Shown here: positions 29,196 to 38,896 of the stretch, piece after piece
Layout: every line of letters starts with the position of its first letter
Position numbering within the stretch: position 1 is the stretch's first letter
Assembly (NCBI RefSeq): GCF_035946055.1
Contig: NZ_CP108364.1
Coordinates: 2,976,001-3,040,000, forward strand
DNA length: 64,000 nucleotides
Source: Streptomyces sp. NBC_01341
GTDB taxonomy: Bacteria; Actinomycetota; Actinomycetes; Streptomycetales; Streptomycetaceae
Direction: 5' to 3'
The notes under the pieces: generated by a model
The model's input: only the letters and a program-made list of their open reading frames with translations
Told to the model about the DNA's origin: nothing
Database searches by the model: none
Program-made: the position numbers and the translations under genes

Positions 29196-30611
29196 ATGCT
29201 GCTTTCACAGGGGGAGGAACCAGCGCGCACCGCAGGGCCCGGGGCGCGCCGGACCGTGGACGAGGTGCTGGCCCTGGCTCCTGACGAGGCGTCGCGCGAC
29301 GCCGTGCGCGTCACGGGCTCGGAGGGCCTGTGGTCCGGCGCGGGCACCGCCGGATCCGGGGTCGTGTGGGGGCTGCGGGCGACGGAGGACGGCATAACGC
29401 ACCGCACGGCGGCAGCCCTGAACGAAGGCAGGTACACCTGCAGTTGCGCCCCGGCGGAACCTCCCTGCCCGCACGCGCTGGAGCTGCTTCTCCTCCATGC
29501 GGGCGACCGACCCGTGCTGCGGCGGAGCGCCGAGCCGCCGGCCTGGGTCGAGGAGTGGCTGACGGGCGTCCGTGGGGGGACGGCAGAGGCCGGGGCCCCC
29601 GGCGCCCCGGCGGGTGGGGGGCCGGCGGCGGACGACGGCGCCGCCGGCCGGGCACGCGCGGCGCGGCGGCGCGCCGCCCGCAGGGCCGCGCGCATCACGG
29701 GCGGGGCTCAGGAGCTGGAGCAGCGCCTCACGGATCTGCTGCGCGGCGGACTCGCGGCGGCAGAAGATCCCGCCGACCCGCTGTGGGAGGAGACGGCGGC
29801 CCGCATGGTCGACGCCCAGGCCCCCGGACTCGCCCACCGGGTACGGGAGTTGGGTGAGGTGCCCGCGTCGGGGGCGGGCTGGCCCGTGCGGATGCTGGAG
29901 GAGTGCGCCCTGCTTCACCTGCTGGACACCGCCTGGCTCGGCCTCGGCGGACTGCCCGCACCCCTGGCCGCGACCGTGCGTACGAGAGTGGGACTGACGG
30001 CCTCCGCCGAGGGACCGGCCGTCCGTGACCACTGGCTGGTCCTCGCCCAGTACGACGTGCCGGACGGCCGGATCGTCACCCGCCGCATCTGGCTGCACGG
30101 CAGGGCCTGCGGGCGCACTGCGCTGCTGTTGTCCTACGGCGCGGCGGGACGCGCCCCGGACCTGACACTGCCGGTGGGCAGCGTGATCGACGCGGAGGTC
30201 ACGCCCTATCCGGGCGGCGGCCGGCTGAGGGGCGAGCTCGGGCGGCGGTTCGGGGATCCGGACGCCGATCCGTCCCCTCCGCCGGGGGGCACGACAGCCG
30301 ACGCACTCGCCGCGTACGGCCGGGCACTGCGGGACGATCCCTGGCTGGACGCCTGGCCCTCCGTGCTGTGCGACGTCATACCCGCCCCGTCCGAAGAGGG
30401 CTGGCGGCTGGTCGGCACCGACTCGGCCGCGGTGCCGGTCACCGGCTCAGCACTGTCCCGGCCGGGACTGTGGAAGCTCCTGTCGCTCTCCGGCGGCCGG
30501 CCGATGACGGTCTTCGGCGAGTGCGGGCACCGGGGCTTCGAGCCGCTGGCGGCCTGGCCCCCGGACGGCTCGGACGGCTTCGGCACGAGGGGGCCCGTGG
30601 CACTCCTCTGA
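29196..30611 (+). CDS. SWIM zinc-finger protein
   Basis: The 471-residue protein carries a SWIM motif C82-x-C84-x6-C91-x-H93 (TCSCAPAEPPCPH) after a GLRATEDGITHRTAAALNEG lead-in. The SWIM motif binds zinc and is linked to protein or nucleic-acid binding. The rest is Ala/Arg-rich without recognised catalytic motifs. The start at 29196 (MLLSQGEEPA) lies after a GGTGCC context with a weak ribosome-binding site; in-frame upstream codons run into the divergent promoter. It is divergent from the MoxR operon and followed 106 bases later by the DUF5691 gene. The same neighbours recur in other actinomycetes, in my recollection. Confidence 0.85.
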   Translation: MLLSQGEEPARTAGPGARRTVDEVLALAPDEASRDAVRVTGSEGLWSGAGTAGSGVVWGLRATEDGITHRTAAALNEGRYTCSCAPAEPPCPHALELLLLHAGDRPVLRRSAEPPAWVEEWLTGVRGGTAEAGAPGAPAGGGPAADDGAAGRARAARRRAARRAARITGGAQELEQRLTDLLRGGLAAAEDPADPLWEETAARMVDAQAPGLAHRVRELGEVPASGAGWPVRMLEECALLHLLDTAWLGLGGLPAPLAATVRTRVGLTASAEGPAVRDHWLVLAQYDVPDGRIVTRRIWLHGRACGRTALLLSYGAAGRAPDLTLPVGSVIDAEVTPYPGGGRLRGELGRRFGDPDADPSPPPGGTTADALAAYGRALRDDPWLDAWPSVLCDVIPAPSEEGWRLVGTDSAAVPVTGSALSRPGLWKLLSLSGGRPMTVFGECGHRGFEPLAAWPPDGSDGFGTRGPVALL

Positions 30612-30717
30612 TCCCCGGGCCGTCCGAGCCCGTCCGGAACCGAACCGCGGCACCGCACGCTCCCGACCGCGATCCGCGATCCGCGATCCGCCGACAACTG
30701 GACTGAAGGGGACTTCG

Positions 30718-32346
30718 ATGTCCACCACACAGACGACGCCCCGTACACCGATCGGCGCTTCCTGGGAGGACCTCGTCACCTCGGCGCTGCTCGGCACCGA
30801 CCGTCGCCCACTGCCGACGCGGGGCGGAAGCCCCGCCGGACCGGCCGCCCTGCTGGACCTTGCGGCCCTGCACACCGTGCGTCGCCGGGCCGCGCTTCGT
30901 CCGGCCACCGGAGTCGCGCCACCGGCTCCCGCACCCGCCGATCCCCGGCCGCCCCTTCCCGCAGCCGCCCGGCGCCGGCTCGCCCGGTTGCTCGCCGACC
31001 GGTCGGCGCCACCGGGCGGCGGACGGCGGGGCACGGCTCCCGATCTCACCGAACTCATCCCCCAGTGGCTGGCCTCGGCAGGGGCACACGGCTATCGGGC
31101 ACCGGCGGAACTGCTGCCCGCGCTGCTGGACGCGGCGCGGGCGCGCACGGATCTGCGCCCCCATGTCCTGGCGTTCGCGGGACCGCGCGGGCTCTGGCTG
31201 GCCGGCCTGAACCCGGAGTGGAGGTTCGCCCTGCGCGCCACGTCCCGGGGTGCGCACCGGCCGGACACCACCGCTCCGGAGGCGGTGCGCCGGCTCTGGG
31301 CGGACGGGCTCTTCGCGGAGCGGGTGGCGCTGCTCGGAGCGCTCAGGGAGCGGGATCCCGGTGCCGCCCGGTCCCTGCTCGCGGGCACCTGGTCCACGGA
31401 ACGGGCCGAGGACCGGCTGATGTTCCTCGACTCCTTGCGGGCCGGCCTCTCAAGTGCCGACGAGGCCTTCCTGGAGGAGGCTTTGACGGACCGCAGCCGC
31501 AATGTCCGCGCCACGGCCGCGGAACTGCTGTCGGCACTTCCCGATTCGGCACTCGCCGGTCGGATGGCCGCCCGTGCCACGACGTGCGTGAACCCCGACC
31601 GCACGGGGGACGCGTTGTCCATAGCGGTGGAGGCGCCCCACGAGTGCGACGCGGGGATGGAACGCGACGGCGTCGTGCCGGTGCCGCCCTCGGGGCGCGG
31701 CGAACGCTCCTGGTGGCTGGGACAGTTGGTGGAGGCGACCCCACTGGGCATCTGGTGCGAGAGGTTCGGCGGCCGCGGGGCGCGCGAGCTCGTGGCGCTC
31801 CCGGTGGCGGACGACTGGAGCGGGGAGTTGCACGCGGCCTGGTGCCGGGCGGCTGTCAGGCAGCGGGACCCGGAATGGGCGCGAGCGCTGCTCGGTACCC
31901 CTGCGACGCCTCCGGCGAACGGTCCGGGGACGGCATCACTGGCCCAGCGCTCGACCCTGCTCTCGACCCTCCCCCCGGCCGAACGGTCGCTGTGGGTGGC
32001 GGACTTCATTGCCGCGCACGGCCTGTCCGAGGCGTTCCAGCTGCTCGGTGTCTGTCCGGTTCCCTGGGACGGGCCGCTCGGCCGCTCGGTGGTCGACGCG
32101 CTCGACATAGCCCGGGACGCGGGGAGTTACCCGTGGAGCTTCAGCGGGGTGATGGGCCTCGCCGAGCGCTGTCTGAACCCCGCCGAGGCGGACCGGCTCG
32201 AAGTGCTGACCACCACCCCGGACGAACCGGAAGGCGCGTCACCGGGCGCGGGCGGCTACTGGTCGGAGGCGTTCCAGCGCCTGGTGTCCACGCTGCGCCT
32301 GCGCGCGGCCATGGACGCCGAGTTCGCGCCGGGGAGCGCGGACTGA
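30718..32346 (+). CDS. DUF5691 family protein
   Basis: The 542-residue soluble protein has the DUF5691 start (ASWEDLVTSALLGTDRRPLP) and an Ala/Leu/Arg-rich helical repeat body (DRSRNVRATAAELLSALPDS resembles HEAT repeats, near residues 258-277). No catalytic motif is visible. AAGGGGA lies before the ATG. It probably acts with the SWIM protein just upstream and with the divergent MoxR/DUF5682/vWA genes, perhaps as scaffold. Function unknown. Confidence 0.85.
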   Translation: MSTTQTTPRTPIGASWEDLVTSALLGTDRRPLPTRGGSPAGPAALLDLAALHTVRRRAALRPATGVAPPAPAPADPRPPLPAAARRRLARLLADRSAPPGGGRRGTAPDLTELIPQWLASAGAHGYRAPAELLPALLDAARARTDLRPHVLAFAGPRGLWLAGLNPEWRFALRATSRGAHRPDTTAPEAVRRLWADGLFAERVALLGALRERDPGAARSLLAGTWSTERAEDRLMFLDSLRAGLSSADEAFLEEALTDRSRNVRATAAELLSALPDSALAGRMAARATTCVNPDRTGDALSIAVEAPHECDAGMERDGVVPVPPSGRGERSWWLGQLVEATPLGIWCERFGGRGARELVALPVADDWSGELHAAWCRAAVRQRDPEWARALLGTPATPPANGPGTASLAQRSTLLSTLPPAERSLWVADFIAAHGLSEAFQLLGVCPVPWDGPLGRSVVDALDIARDAGSYPWSFSGVMGLAERCLNPAEADRLEVLTTTPDEPEGASPGAGGYWSEAFQRLVSTLRLRAAMDAEFAPGSAD

Positions 32347-32640
32347 ACTTCGCGCCCCTGCTCGGCGGGATGCCCGGAGCAGACCCGTGCACGCCCCGAA
32401 CGCGGCCGGGGCGGCCCTCAGTACGCCACGGGACCGAGACGCACCGCCCGGCCCCGCGCGGGCGACCCGACAGGAGCCGCGCCCCGGTCGCGGCGAGGTC
32501 GTGCGAGGTCTGTGCACAGTCCGTGCGGGGACCCGACGAGGTCATCGCGAGACTCGGGCGAACCGGCCCCGGTCTCGGCGAGCGGGCCTCGTCCCCCACG
32601 TGACGCGCCGCCGGTCCGTCCTCACGGCCCGGCCGCGTGA

Positions 32641-33054
32641 TCAGGCCTCCGCGGGCTGGCGGACGTGGGCGTTCACCCAGTCGACGATCGAGGTCGTCGT
32701 CGCACCCGGTGTGAAGATCTCCGCGACGCCCTGTTCCTTCAGCGGCGCGATGTCCGCCTCGGGGATGATGCCGCCGCCGAACACCTTGATGTCCTCGGCG
32801 TCACGTTCCTTCAGCAGCTCGATGACCTTGGCGAAGAGCGTGTTGTGCGCACCCGAGAGGATCGAGAGCCCGATGGCGTCGGCATCCTCCTGGATCGCCG
32901 TGTCCACGATCTGCTCGGGGGTCTGGTGGAGCCCCGTGTAGATGACCTCCATGCCCGCGTCCCGCAGGGCCCGTGCGATCACCTTGGCGCCTCGGTCATG
33001 GCCGTCGAGGCCCGGCTTGGCAACCACCACACGGATCGGACCGGTCACACCCAT
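32641..33054 (-). CDS. icmB: Isobutyryl-CoA mutase small (B12-binding) subunit
   Basis: A 137-residue cobalamin-binding domain with the D-x-H-x-x-G signature (DGHDRG), whose His replaces the lower axial ligand of adenosylcobalamin, and the SILSGAH and [10 protein letters not shown] loops. The protein is nearly identical in layout to streptomycete IcmB (about 136 residues, [16 protein letters not shown]). The ATG at 33054 has GGAGG five bases upstream; the GTG at 33066 is less likely. The large catalytic subunit is not in the window, as is usual for this orphan small subunit, which must pair with IcmA encoded elsewhere. Confidence 0.92.
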   Translation of the reverse strand: MGVTGPIRVVVAKPGLDGHDRGAKVIARALRDAGMEVIYTGLHQTPEQIVDTAIQEDADAIGLSILSGAHNTLFAKVIELLKERDAEDIKVFGGGIIPEADIAPLKEQGVAEIFTPGATTTSIVDWVNAHVRQPAEA

Positions 33055-33403
33055 CACTGCCTCCACATGCGTCTCCCGTGCCTGAAGGGCCGGGGATGTG
33101 AACGAACGTTATCCACAGCATCCCGCACGGCGTCGTTTCGCGGTGGACCGGGAGGGGGAAATCACACATGGGACATGTTCGCCAGGCGTCGTTCCGCGCA
33201 TCGAGCGGCTCACGGGCCGCGCGGGGCGCGGCGCCGGGGGAGCCGCTTCGAGGTCGTCGTACCACCGCGCCGTCAGCCGCACGGCACGGTGGTACGGCCC
33301 CCGGGCCCGCCACAGGGGCGCCGGGCGCCTCGGCCGCGGTCCCCGTAAGGGCGTGCGGGGCACGGAGCCGCCTCCCCCGCATGCCAGTGCAGGAGGTCGG
33401 CCG
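33055..33403. other. 349-base divergent region between icmB and the lipase gene
   Basis: Contains both promoters by position. I see no strong dyad, terminator or ORF with codon bias. AGGAGGT at 33391-33397 is the lipase ribosome-binding site. Confidence 0.5.
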
Positions 33404-34528
33404 ATGAAGGTCCTGTCCTTCCCACCCCTACTGCCACGCAGGCTGTGTCCGCGCCCTGCCTGGCTGTCTTCGGCACTGGTCAGAGCCACGGCGCTGGAGC
33501 TGGTGATCCTGGCCGGGCATGTGCTCATCTACCCCTCCGGGCTCACCCCCGAGCGCAGGACGCCCACAGCGCGATCCGGTCCGGGCTCCGGCCACGCACG
33601 CTCCCCCGGCTCCGCCCCCGGCACCGCCATGACCTCCGGTCCGAGCACCGCCACCGCTATCACCTCCGGTCCGAGCGCGAGCACCGCCACCGTCACGGAC
33701 GCCGCACCGGGCCGCGACGACGGCCCGCTCGCGATCCGGGGACCGGCCGACGGCACCAACAGGGATGAGGGGACCGACGCGGATTCCCGCGCCGCCGCTC
33801 CGGATCCGCGCACCGGCGGACCGGATCCCGACCCCGCATCCGACCGGATCACCCGTTCGGCCGGAACAGCCACCCTTCCCTCGACGATCGGTGAGCGTCC
33901 GCCGGTGGTCCTTCTGCACGGCTTCATCGACAACCGCTCGGTGTTCGTGCTGCTCCGCCGCTCCCTGGCCCGGCACGGTTGGCACCATCTGGAATCGCTC
34001 AACTACTCGCCGCTGACCTGCGACATCCGTACGGCTGCCGAGCTGCTCGACCGCCACGTCGAGGAGATCTGCGCCCGCACCGGGCATCACCAGGTCGACA
34101 TCGTCGGCCACAGTCTCGGCGGCCTGATAGCGCGGTACTACGTGCAGCGGCTGGGCGGTGACCGGCGGGTGCGCACCCTCGTCACCCTCGGCACGCCGCA
34201 CGGCGGCACCGCCGTCGCCCCGCTGGCCGGCGCGCACCCCATCGTGCGGCAGATGCGCAGCGGATCGGACCTGATAGAGGAGCTGCGCCGCCCCGCTCCC
34301 GACTGCCGTACGCGGTTCGTCAGCTTCTGGAGTGAACTCGACAGGGTGATCCTCCCGGTGGAGACCGCCTGTGTGGACCATCCGGATCTCGACGCCGTGA
34401 ACGTGCGCGTCACCGGCATCGGCCATCTGGCGCTACCCGTGCATCCGGCGGTCGCTTCCGCGATCCGCCAGGCGCTGGAGTCCGACGGAACGGCCATCAG
34501 CACCCCGGGAACGGCCACCGCCGCCTGA
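33404..34528 (+). CDS. Alpha/beta-hydrolase, lipase/triacylglycerol esterase type
   Basis: A 374-residue protein. A hydrophobic segment near 25-45 (ALELVILAGHVLIYPSGL) acts as a signal anchor or uncleaved signal. A disordered Thr/Ser/Pro/Asp linker with near-repeats follows (TSGPSTATAITSGPSASTA). The hydrolase domain (from about 165) has the oxyanion loop VVLLHGFIDNRS, the nucleophile elbow GHSLGG, an Asp in SELDRVILP and the His in GIGHLALP. It resembles streptomycete lipases of the LipA/EstA type, acting outside the membrane. AGGAGGT six bases before the ATG fixes the start. Confidence 0.88.
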   Translation: MKVLSFPPLLPRRLCPRPAWLSSALVRATALELVILAGHVLIYPSGLTPERRTPTARSGPGSGHARSPGSAPGTAMTSGPSTATAITSGPSASTATVTDAAPGRDDGPLAIRGPADGTNRDEGTDADSRAAAPDPRTGGPDPDPASDRITRSAGTATLPSTIGERPPVVLLHGFIDNRSVFVLLRRSLARHGWHHLESLNYSPLTCDIRTAAELLDRHVEEICARTGHHQVDIVGHSLGGLIARYYVQRLGGDRRVRTLVTLGTPHGGTAVAPLAGAHPIVRQMRSGSDLIEELRRPAPDCRTRFVSFWSELDRVILPVETACVDHPDLDAVNVRVTGIGHLALPVHPAVASAIRQALESDGTAISTPGTATAA

Positions 34529-34767
34529 CCGAGAGCGACGAAAGGGCCCTAACTCCCCCAGTAAATAGAACGAGTTTCGAACATAGGGCCAAACATCCGC
34601 TGTCGGTCCGCCGAAAGACGGCCGATTGCCCGTTTCCTGAGCGGCCGGAGCCCGCCGAAGATTGTCGTCCTCGCGTACCGCCGGGTACAGTCGCGGCCAC
34701 TGCTCACCCCGGGGTCCCCTCACCGGCCCCCGGAACAGGTCCTGCTGCCGAGGCGAGAGAGAAGTTG

Positions 34768-36456
34768 GTGAACGACCAGCACCCCCACGCCGGGTACGTC
34801 GATTACGACACCCCCACCGGCAGCTTCGACACCGACCCGCTTTTCGGGAACATGCCCGGCCCGCACGACGCCGGTCACGAGACGTACGGCGGCGGTTACC
34901 CCGCCTACGACGGCGGCTACGGCGGCACCGAGTCAGGCGCCTGGGACACCGGGACGCACCAACAGGCCCCCTATGGCGTCCAGGGCGATCCGCAGGCGCC
35001 GCAGGGCTACGACAGCACCGCCGCCTGGACGCCCGATGCGGCGGTCCCCGCCCAGTACGGCACCGCCGACGCGACGGGCCAGTGGGACACAGCCGGTTGG
35101 GACCACACCGGCGCCGCGGACCAGTGGGCCGCGGGAGACACCGGCGCCTTCGCCACCACGACCTTCGAGAGCACGGCCTACACGACCGGGACGTACAGCG
35201 CCCCCGCCTTCGAAACCGCGGGGTACGAGAGTTACACGGCACCCGAGACCGGCACGTACGACGCCACCGCCTGGAACACCGGCGCCACGCCCGAGAGTGC
35301 CGCGTACGCACCCGAACAGACGTCGTATCCCTCGTACGAACACCAGGCGTCCCCCTACGACTGCTACGAGACGGGCGAGTTCGCCGCGCACGACGTCGCC
35401 GGGTCGCACGACACCGCAGTCTCCTACGACATGCCCGGATCGCACGACGAGACCGCGACGGCGCACGGCGGGCAGGACGACCCGTACGGCTCGGAGCCCG
35501 CGGGGCCCGACGCCTACGACGTGTCCACGGCCCACGCCGACGACCTCGCGCGGTCCGCCGCCCACGACGCCGGGTCCGCGCACACCGAAGACCACGACGA
35601 GGCGCTCCGCGCGGAGGCCACCGCGCAGATCCCGGACGTCGTCGACCTGACCACCGACGCCGGGTACCCCGCCGTGCGCCCCGTGACCCGCTCCGCCACA
35701 CGCGGGGGCGGCCGGGGACGCCGTCGTACTCCCGCGAAGCGCTCCGCCCTCCTCACCGTCGCCGTACCCTCCGCCTGCGTCATGAGCGTCGCGGGCATCG
35801 CCGCCGCCTCCGTGGGCGGCGTGGGCGGGGCCGACGAGACCAAGGACGAGACCACGTCGATGGCGGCCGCCGACACCGCCACCACCAAGACCGCCGTCGC
35901 CAACAACGAGCTCGACACCCAGCTGGCCGCCCTCAACGCCGACGCCGAGAACTTCGCCGACCGCGCCAGCCGCACCCAGGAGCGCCTCGACCTGAAGGAG
36001 CGCCAGGCGGCCGAGAAGAAGAAGCGCGAGGAGGAGGCCGCCCGCCGCGAGGCCCTGCGTCCCAAGTTCGCGCTGCCCGTCTCGCAGCACGGCCTCAGCG
36101 CCACCTACGGCCAGGCCGGGGTGAACTGGATGTCTGTCCACACCGGCATCGACTTCCCGGTGACCTTCGGTACGCCCGTGATGGCGGCCACCGACGGCAC
36201 CGTGCGCACCCAGTGGAACAGCGCCTACGGCAACATGGCCATCGTCACCGCCGCCGACGGCACGGAGACCTGGTACTGCCACCTCAGCACGACCAAGATC
36301 CGGTCGGGTTCGGTCAAGGCGGGCGACGTCATCGCCTACTCGGGAAGCTCCGGCAACTCCACCGGCCCGCACCTGCACTTCGAGGTACGGCCCGGTGGCG
36401 GCTCGGCGATCGACCCGATGCCGTGGCTCCGCAGCCACGGCCTCAACCCGAACTGA
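34768..36456 (+). CDS. M23 metallopeptidase with long acidic Tyr/Gly-rich N terminus
   Basis: 562 residues. The first 310 are low-complexity (Asp, Thr, Gly, Tyr, His, Pro; for example GGGYPAYDGGYGGTESGAWD), probably cytoplasmic and disordered. An Arg/Lys stretch and one transmembrane segment (LLTVAVPSACVMSVAGIAAA, near 328-347) follow, then a coiled coil (about 375-430), then the M23 domain: H458-x3-D462 (HTGIDFP) and H535-x-H537 (HLHFEVRPGG), the zinc ligands. This LytM-type endopeptidase would cut peptide cross-links of peptidoglycan. The GTG at 34768 is preferred to the TTG one codon earlier. It ends one base from the convergent pcrA stop. Confidence 0.9.
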   Translation: MNDQHPHAGYVDYDTPTGSFDTDPLFGNMPGPHDAGHETYGGGYPAYDGGYGGTESGAWDTGTHQQAPYGVQGDPQAPQGYDSTAAWTPDAAVPAQYGTADATGQWDTAGWDHTGAADQWAAGDTGAFATTTFESTAYTTGTYSAPAFETAGYESYTAPETGTYDATAWNTGATPESAAYAPEQTSYPSYEHQASPYDCYETGEFAAHDVAGSHDTAVSYDMPGSHDETATAHGGQDDPYGSEPAGPDAYDVSTAHADDLARSAAHDAGSAHTEDHDEALRAEATAQIPDVVDLTTDAGYPAVRPVTRSATRGGGRGRRRTPAKRSALLTVAVPSACVMSVAGIAAASVGGVGGADETKDETTSMAAADTATTKTAVANNELDTQLAALNADAENFADRASRTQERLDLKERQAAEKKKREEEAARREALRPKFALPVSQHGLSATYGQAGVNWMSVHTGIDFPVTFGTPVMAATDGTVRTQWNSAYGNMAIVTAADGTETWYCHLSTTKIRSGSVKAGDVIAYSGSSGNSTGPHLHFEVRPGGGSAIDPMPWLRSHGLNPN

Positions 36457-36457
36457 G

Positions 36458-38896
36458 TCAGAGCTTCTCGACCGGCGCGTAGCGCAGCAGGAGCTTCTTC
36501 GGCCGCTCGTCGCCGAAGTCGACCGTCGCCTTGGCCTGGTCGCCGAACCCCTCGACCGCGGTCACGGTGCCCAGTCCGAACTGGTCGTGCGTGACCCGGT
36601 CCCCCGCCACGAGGGTGACCACGGGCTTCTCGGACGTACGCCGGGTCGCGAACCCCGACGGCCCGGACTTCGAGCGCGACGAGGACAGCGACGACGTGAT
36701 CCCTGACGTCGGTCCCGCCGGAGCGGCCATCGGCCCCTTGCGCTTCCACTCCAGGTGCTGGTCGGGAATCTCCTCCAGGAAGCGCGAGGGCGGGTTGTAC
36801 GAGGGCTGGCCCCAGGCACTCCGCATCGCCGCCCGGGTGAGGAACAGGCGCTCGCGCGCGCGGGTGATGCCCACGTAGGCGAGGCGGCGCTCCTCCTCGA
36901 GCTCCTTCACCTGTCCCAGCGCGCGCATGTGCGGGAAGACGCCGTCCTCCATGCCGGTCAGGAACACCACCGGGAATTCGAGGCCCTTGGCGGTGTGCAG
37001 CGTCATCAGCGTGACGACACCGGAGCCGTCCTCGTCCTCGTCGGGGATCTGGTCGGCGTCGGCGACGAGCGCGACCTTCTCCAGGAACTCGGCGAGTGTC
37101 CCGGAGCCCTCGTCCTCCGCACGCTCCTGCTCGAACTCGAGGGCGACGGAGGCGAGCTCCTGGAGGTTCTCGATGCGGGTCTCGTCCTGCGGGTCGGTGG
37201 ATGCCTGGAGCTCGGCGAGGTAGCCGGTCCGCTCCATGACCGCCTCCAGCACGACCGCCGGACCCGCGCCGGACTCCACGATCGTGCGGAGCTCCTCCAT
37301 GAGCGTGTTGAACCGCTTCACGGCGTTGGCCGAGCGCGCCGCCATTCCGTACGCCTCGTCGACCCGGCGCAGGGCCTGCGGGAAGGAGATCTTCTCGCGC
37401 ATGGACAGCGCGTCGATCATCGCTTCGGCCCGGTCGCCGATGCCGCGCTTGGGCACGTTGAGGATGCGGCGCAGCGGGACGGTGTCCTCGGGGTTGGAGA
37501 GGACCCGGAGGTAGGCCAGGACGTCCCTGACCTCCTTGCGCTCGTAGAAGCGCACTCCGCCGACGACCTTGTAGGGCAGCCCGACGCGGATGAAGATCTC
37601 CTCGAAGACACGGGACTGGGCGTTCGTGCGGTAGAAGACGGCGACGTCTCCGGCCTTCGCCTCCCCCGCGTCCGTCAGCCGGTCGATCTCGTCGGCGACG
37701 AACTGTGCCTCGTCGTGTTCGGTGTCGGCGACGTACCCCGCGATCCGGGTGCCGGCGCCGGCGTTCGTCCAGAGGTTCTTGGGACGGCGGCTCTCGTTGC
37801 GTTCGATGACGGCGTTGGCGGCGGAGAGGATCGTCTGGGTGGAACGGTAGTTCTGCTCCAGCATGATCGTCTTCGCGTCCGGGTAGTCCTCCTCGAACTG
37901 GAGGATGTTGCGGATGGTCGCGCCGCGGAAGGCGTAGATCGACTGGTCCGCGTCACCCACGACGCAGAGCTCACCCGGGGCGTCGGCCTCACCGGCGGGG
38001 CCGACCAGCTCGCGGACCAGCGTGTACTGGGCGTGGTTGGTGTCCTGGTACTCGTCGACCATGACGTGGCGGAAGCGCCGGCGGTAGTGCTCGGCGACGT
38101 CGGGGAACGCCTGGAGCAGGTGCACCGTCGTCATGATGATGTCGTCGAAGTCCAGCGCGTTGGCCTCGCGGAGCCGTGCCTGGTAGAGCGCGTAGGCCTG
38201 GGCCAGCGTCTTCTCGAAGCCGTCGGCCGCCTGTCCGGCGAAGGTCTCCTCGTCGATCAGCTCGTTCTTCAGGTTCGAGACCTTCGCCGTGAACGACTTC
38301 GGCGGGTAGCGCTTCGGGTCGAGGTCGAGGTCGCGGCAGACCAGTGCCATGAGCCGCTTGGAGTCGGCGGCGTCGTAGATCGAGAACGACGAGGTGAAGC
38401 CGAGGAGCTTGGACTCGCGGCGCAGGATCCGCACGCACGCGCTGTGGAACGTCATGACCCACATGGCGTTCGCGCGCGGGCCGACGAGGTCCTCGACGCG
38501 CTCCTTCATCTCGCCCGCGGCCTTGTTGGTGAAGGTGATCGCGAGGATCTGGCCCGGGTGGACCCCGCGCTCGGCGAGCAGGTGCGCGATCCGGTGCGTG
38601 AGCACCCTGGTCTTGCCCGACCCGGCTCCCGCGACGATGAGCAGCGGGGATCCGGCGTGCACGACGGCGGCGCGCTGTTCGGTGTTCAGCCCGTCGAGCA
38701 GGGCCGCGGAGTCGACGACGGGACGCGGGGCGCCGTCACGGTAGTACGCCTCACGGGGCGGCGGCGGGGCGTCGAAGACGTCCTTGAACAGGCCCTCCGG
38801 CACCGCCTCGGGCGTGTGCTCCTCGGGGGGCGGCGGGGGGCCTTCCTCAGCGTGCTGGAGGCCGGTCAGGAAACTGTCGTCAAAGAGGCTGCTCAT
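36458..38896 (-). CDS. pcrA: ATP-dependent DNA helicase PcrA/UvrD
   Basis: Superfamily 1 3'-5' helicase for nucleotide excision repair and replication-fork maintenance. The 812-residue protein has Walker A AGAGSGKT (89-96), motif II VDEYQDTN, motif III GDADQSIYAFRGA, motif IV QNYRSTQTIL, motif V LMTLHTAKGLEFPVVF and motif VI VGITRARERL. The C-terminal basic tail ends with the Tudor-like GDRVTHDQFGLGTV, which binds RNA polymerase in other PcrA proteins. An N-terminal Pro/Glu-rich extension of about 60 residues is normal for actinobacteria. Confidence 0.97.
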   Translation of the reverse strand: MSSLFDDSFLTGLQHAEEGPPPPPEEHTPEAVPEGLFKDVFDAPPPPREAYYRDGAPRPVVDSAALLDGLNTEQRAAVVHAGSPLLIVAGAGSGKTRVLTHRIAHLLAERGVHPGQILAITFTNKAAGEMKERVEDLVGPRANAMWVMTFHSACVRILRRESKLLGFTSSFSIYDAADSKRLMALVCRDLDLDPKRYPPKSFTAKVSNLKNELIDEETFAGQAADGFEKTLAQAYALYQARLREANALDFDDIIMTTVHLLQAFPDVAEHYRRRFRHVMVDEYQDTNHAQYTLVRELVGPAGEADAPGELCVVGDADQSIYAFRGATIRNILQFEEDYPDAKTIMLEQNYRSTQTILSAANAVIERNESRRPKNLWTNAGAGTRIAGYVADTEHDEAQFVADEIDRLTDAGEAKAGDVAVFYRTNAQSRVFEEIFIRVGLPYKVVGGVRFYERKEVRDVLAYLRVLSNPEDTVPLRRILNVPKRGIGDRAEAMIDALSMREKISFPQALRRVDEAYGMAARSANAVKRFNTLMEELRTIVESGAGPAVVLEAVMERTGYLAELQASTDPQDETRIENLQELASVALEFEQERAEDEGSGTLAEFLEKVALVADADQIPDEDEDGSGVVTLMTLHTAKGLEFPVVFLTGMEDGVFPHMRALGQVKELEEERRLAYVGITRARERLFLTRAAMRSAWGQPSYNPPSRFLEEIPDQHLEWKRKGPMAAPAGPTSGITSSLSSSRSKSGPSGFATRRTSEKPVVTLVAGDRVTHDQFGLGTVTAVEGFGDQAKATVDFGDERPKKLLLRYAPVEKL

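Noticed and set aside
34933..36438. A 501-codon - strand frame over the M23 gene
   Set aside because: Gly/Val/Arg-rich shadow with no motif; the + strand frame has a complete M23 domain.
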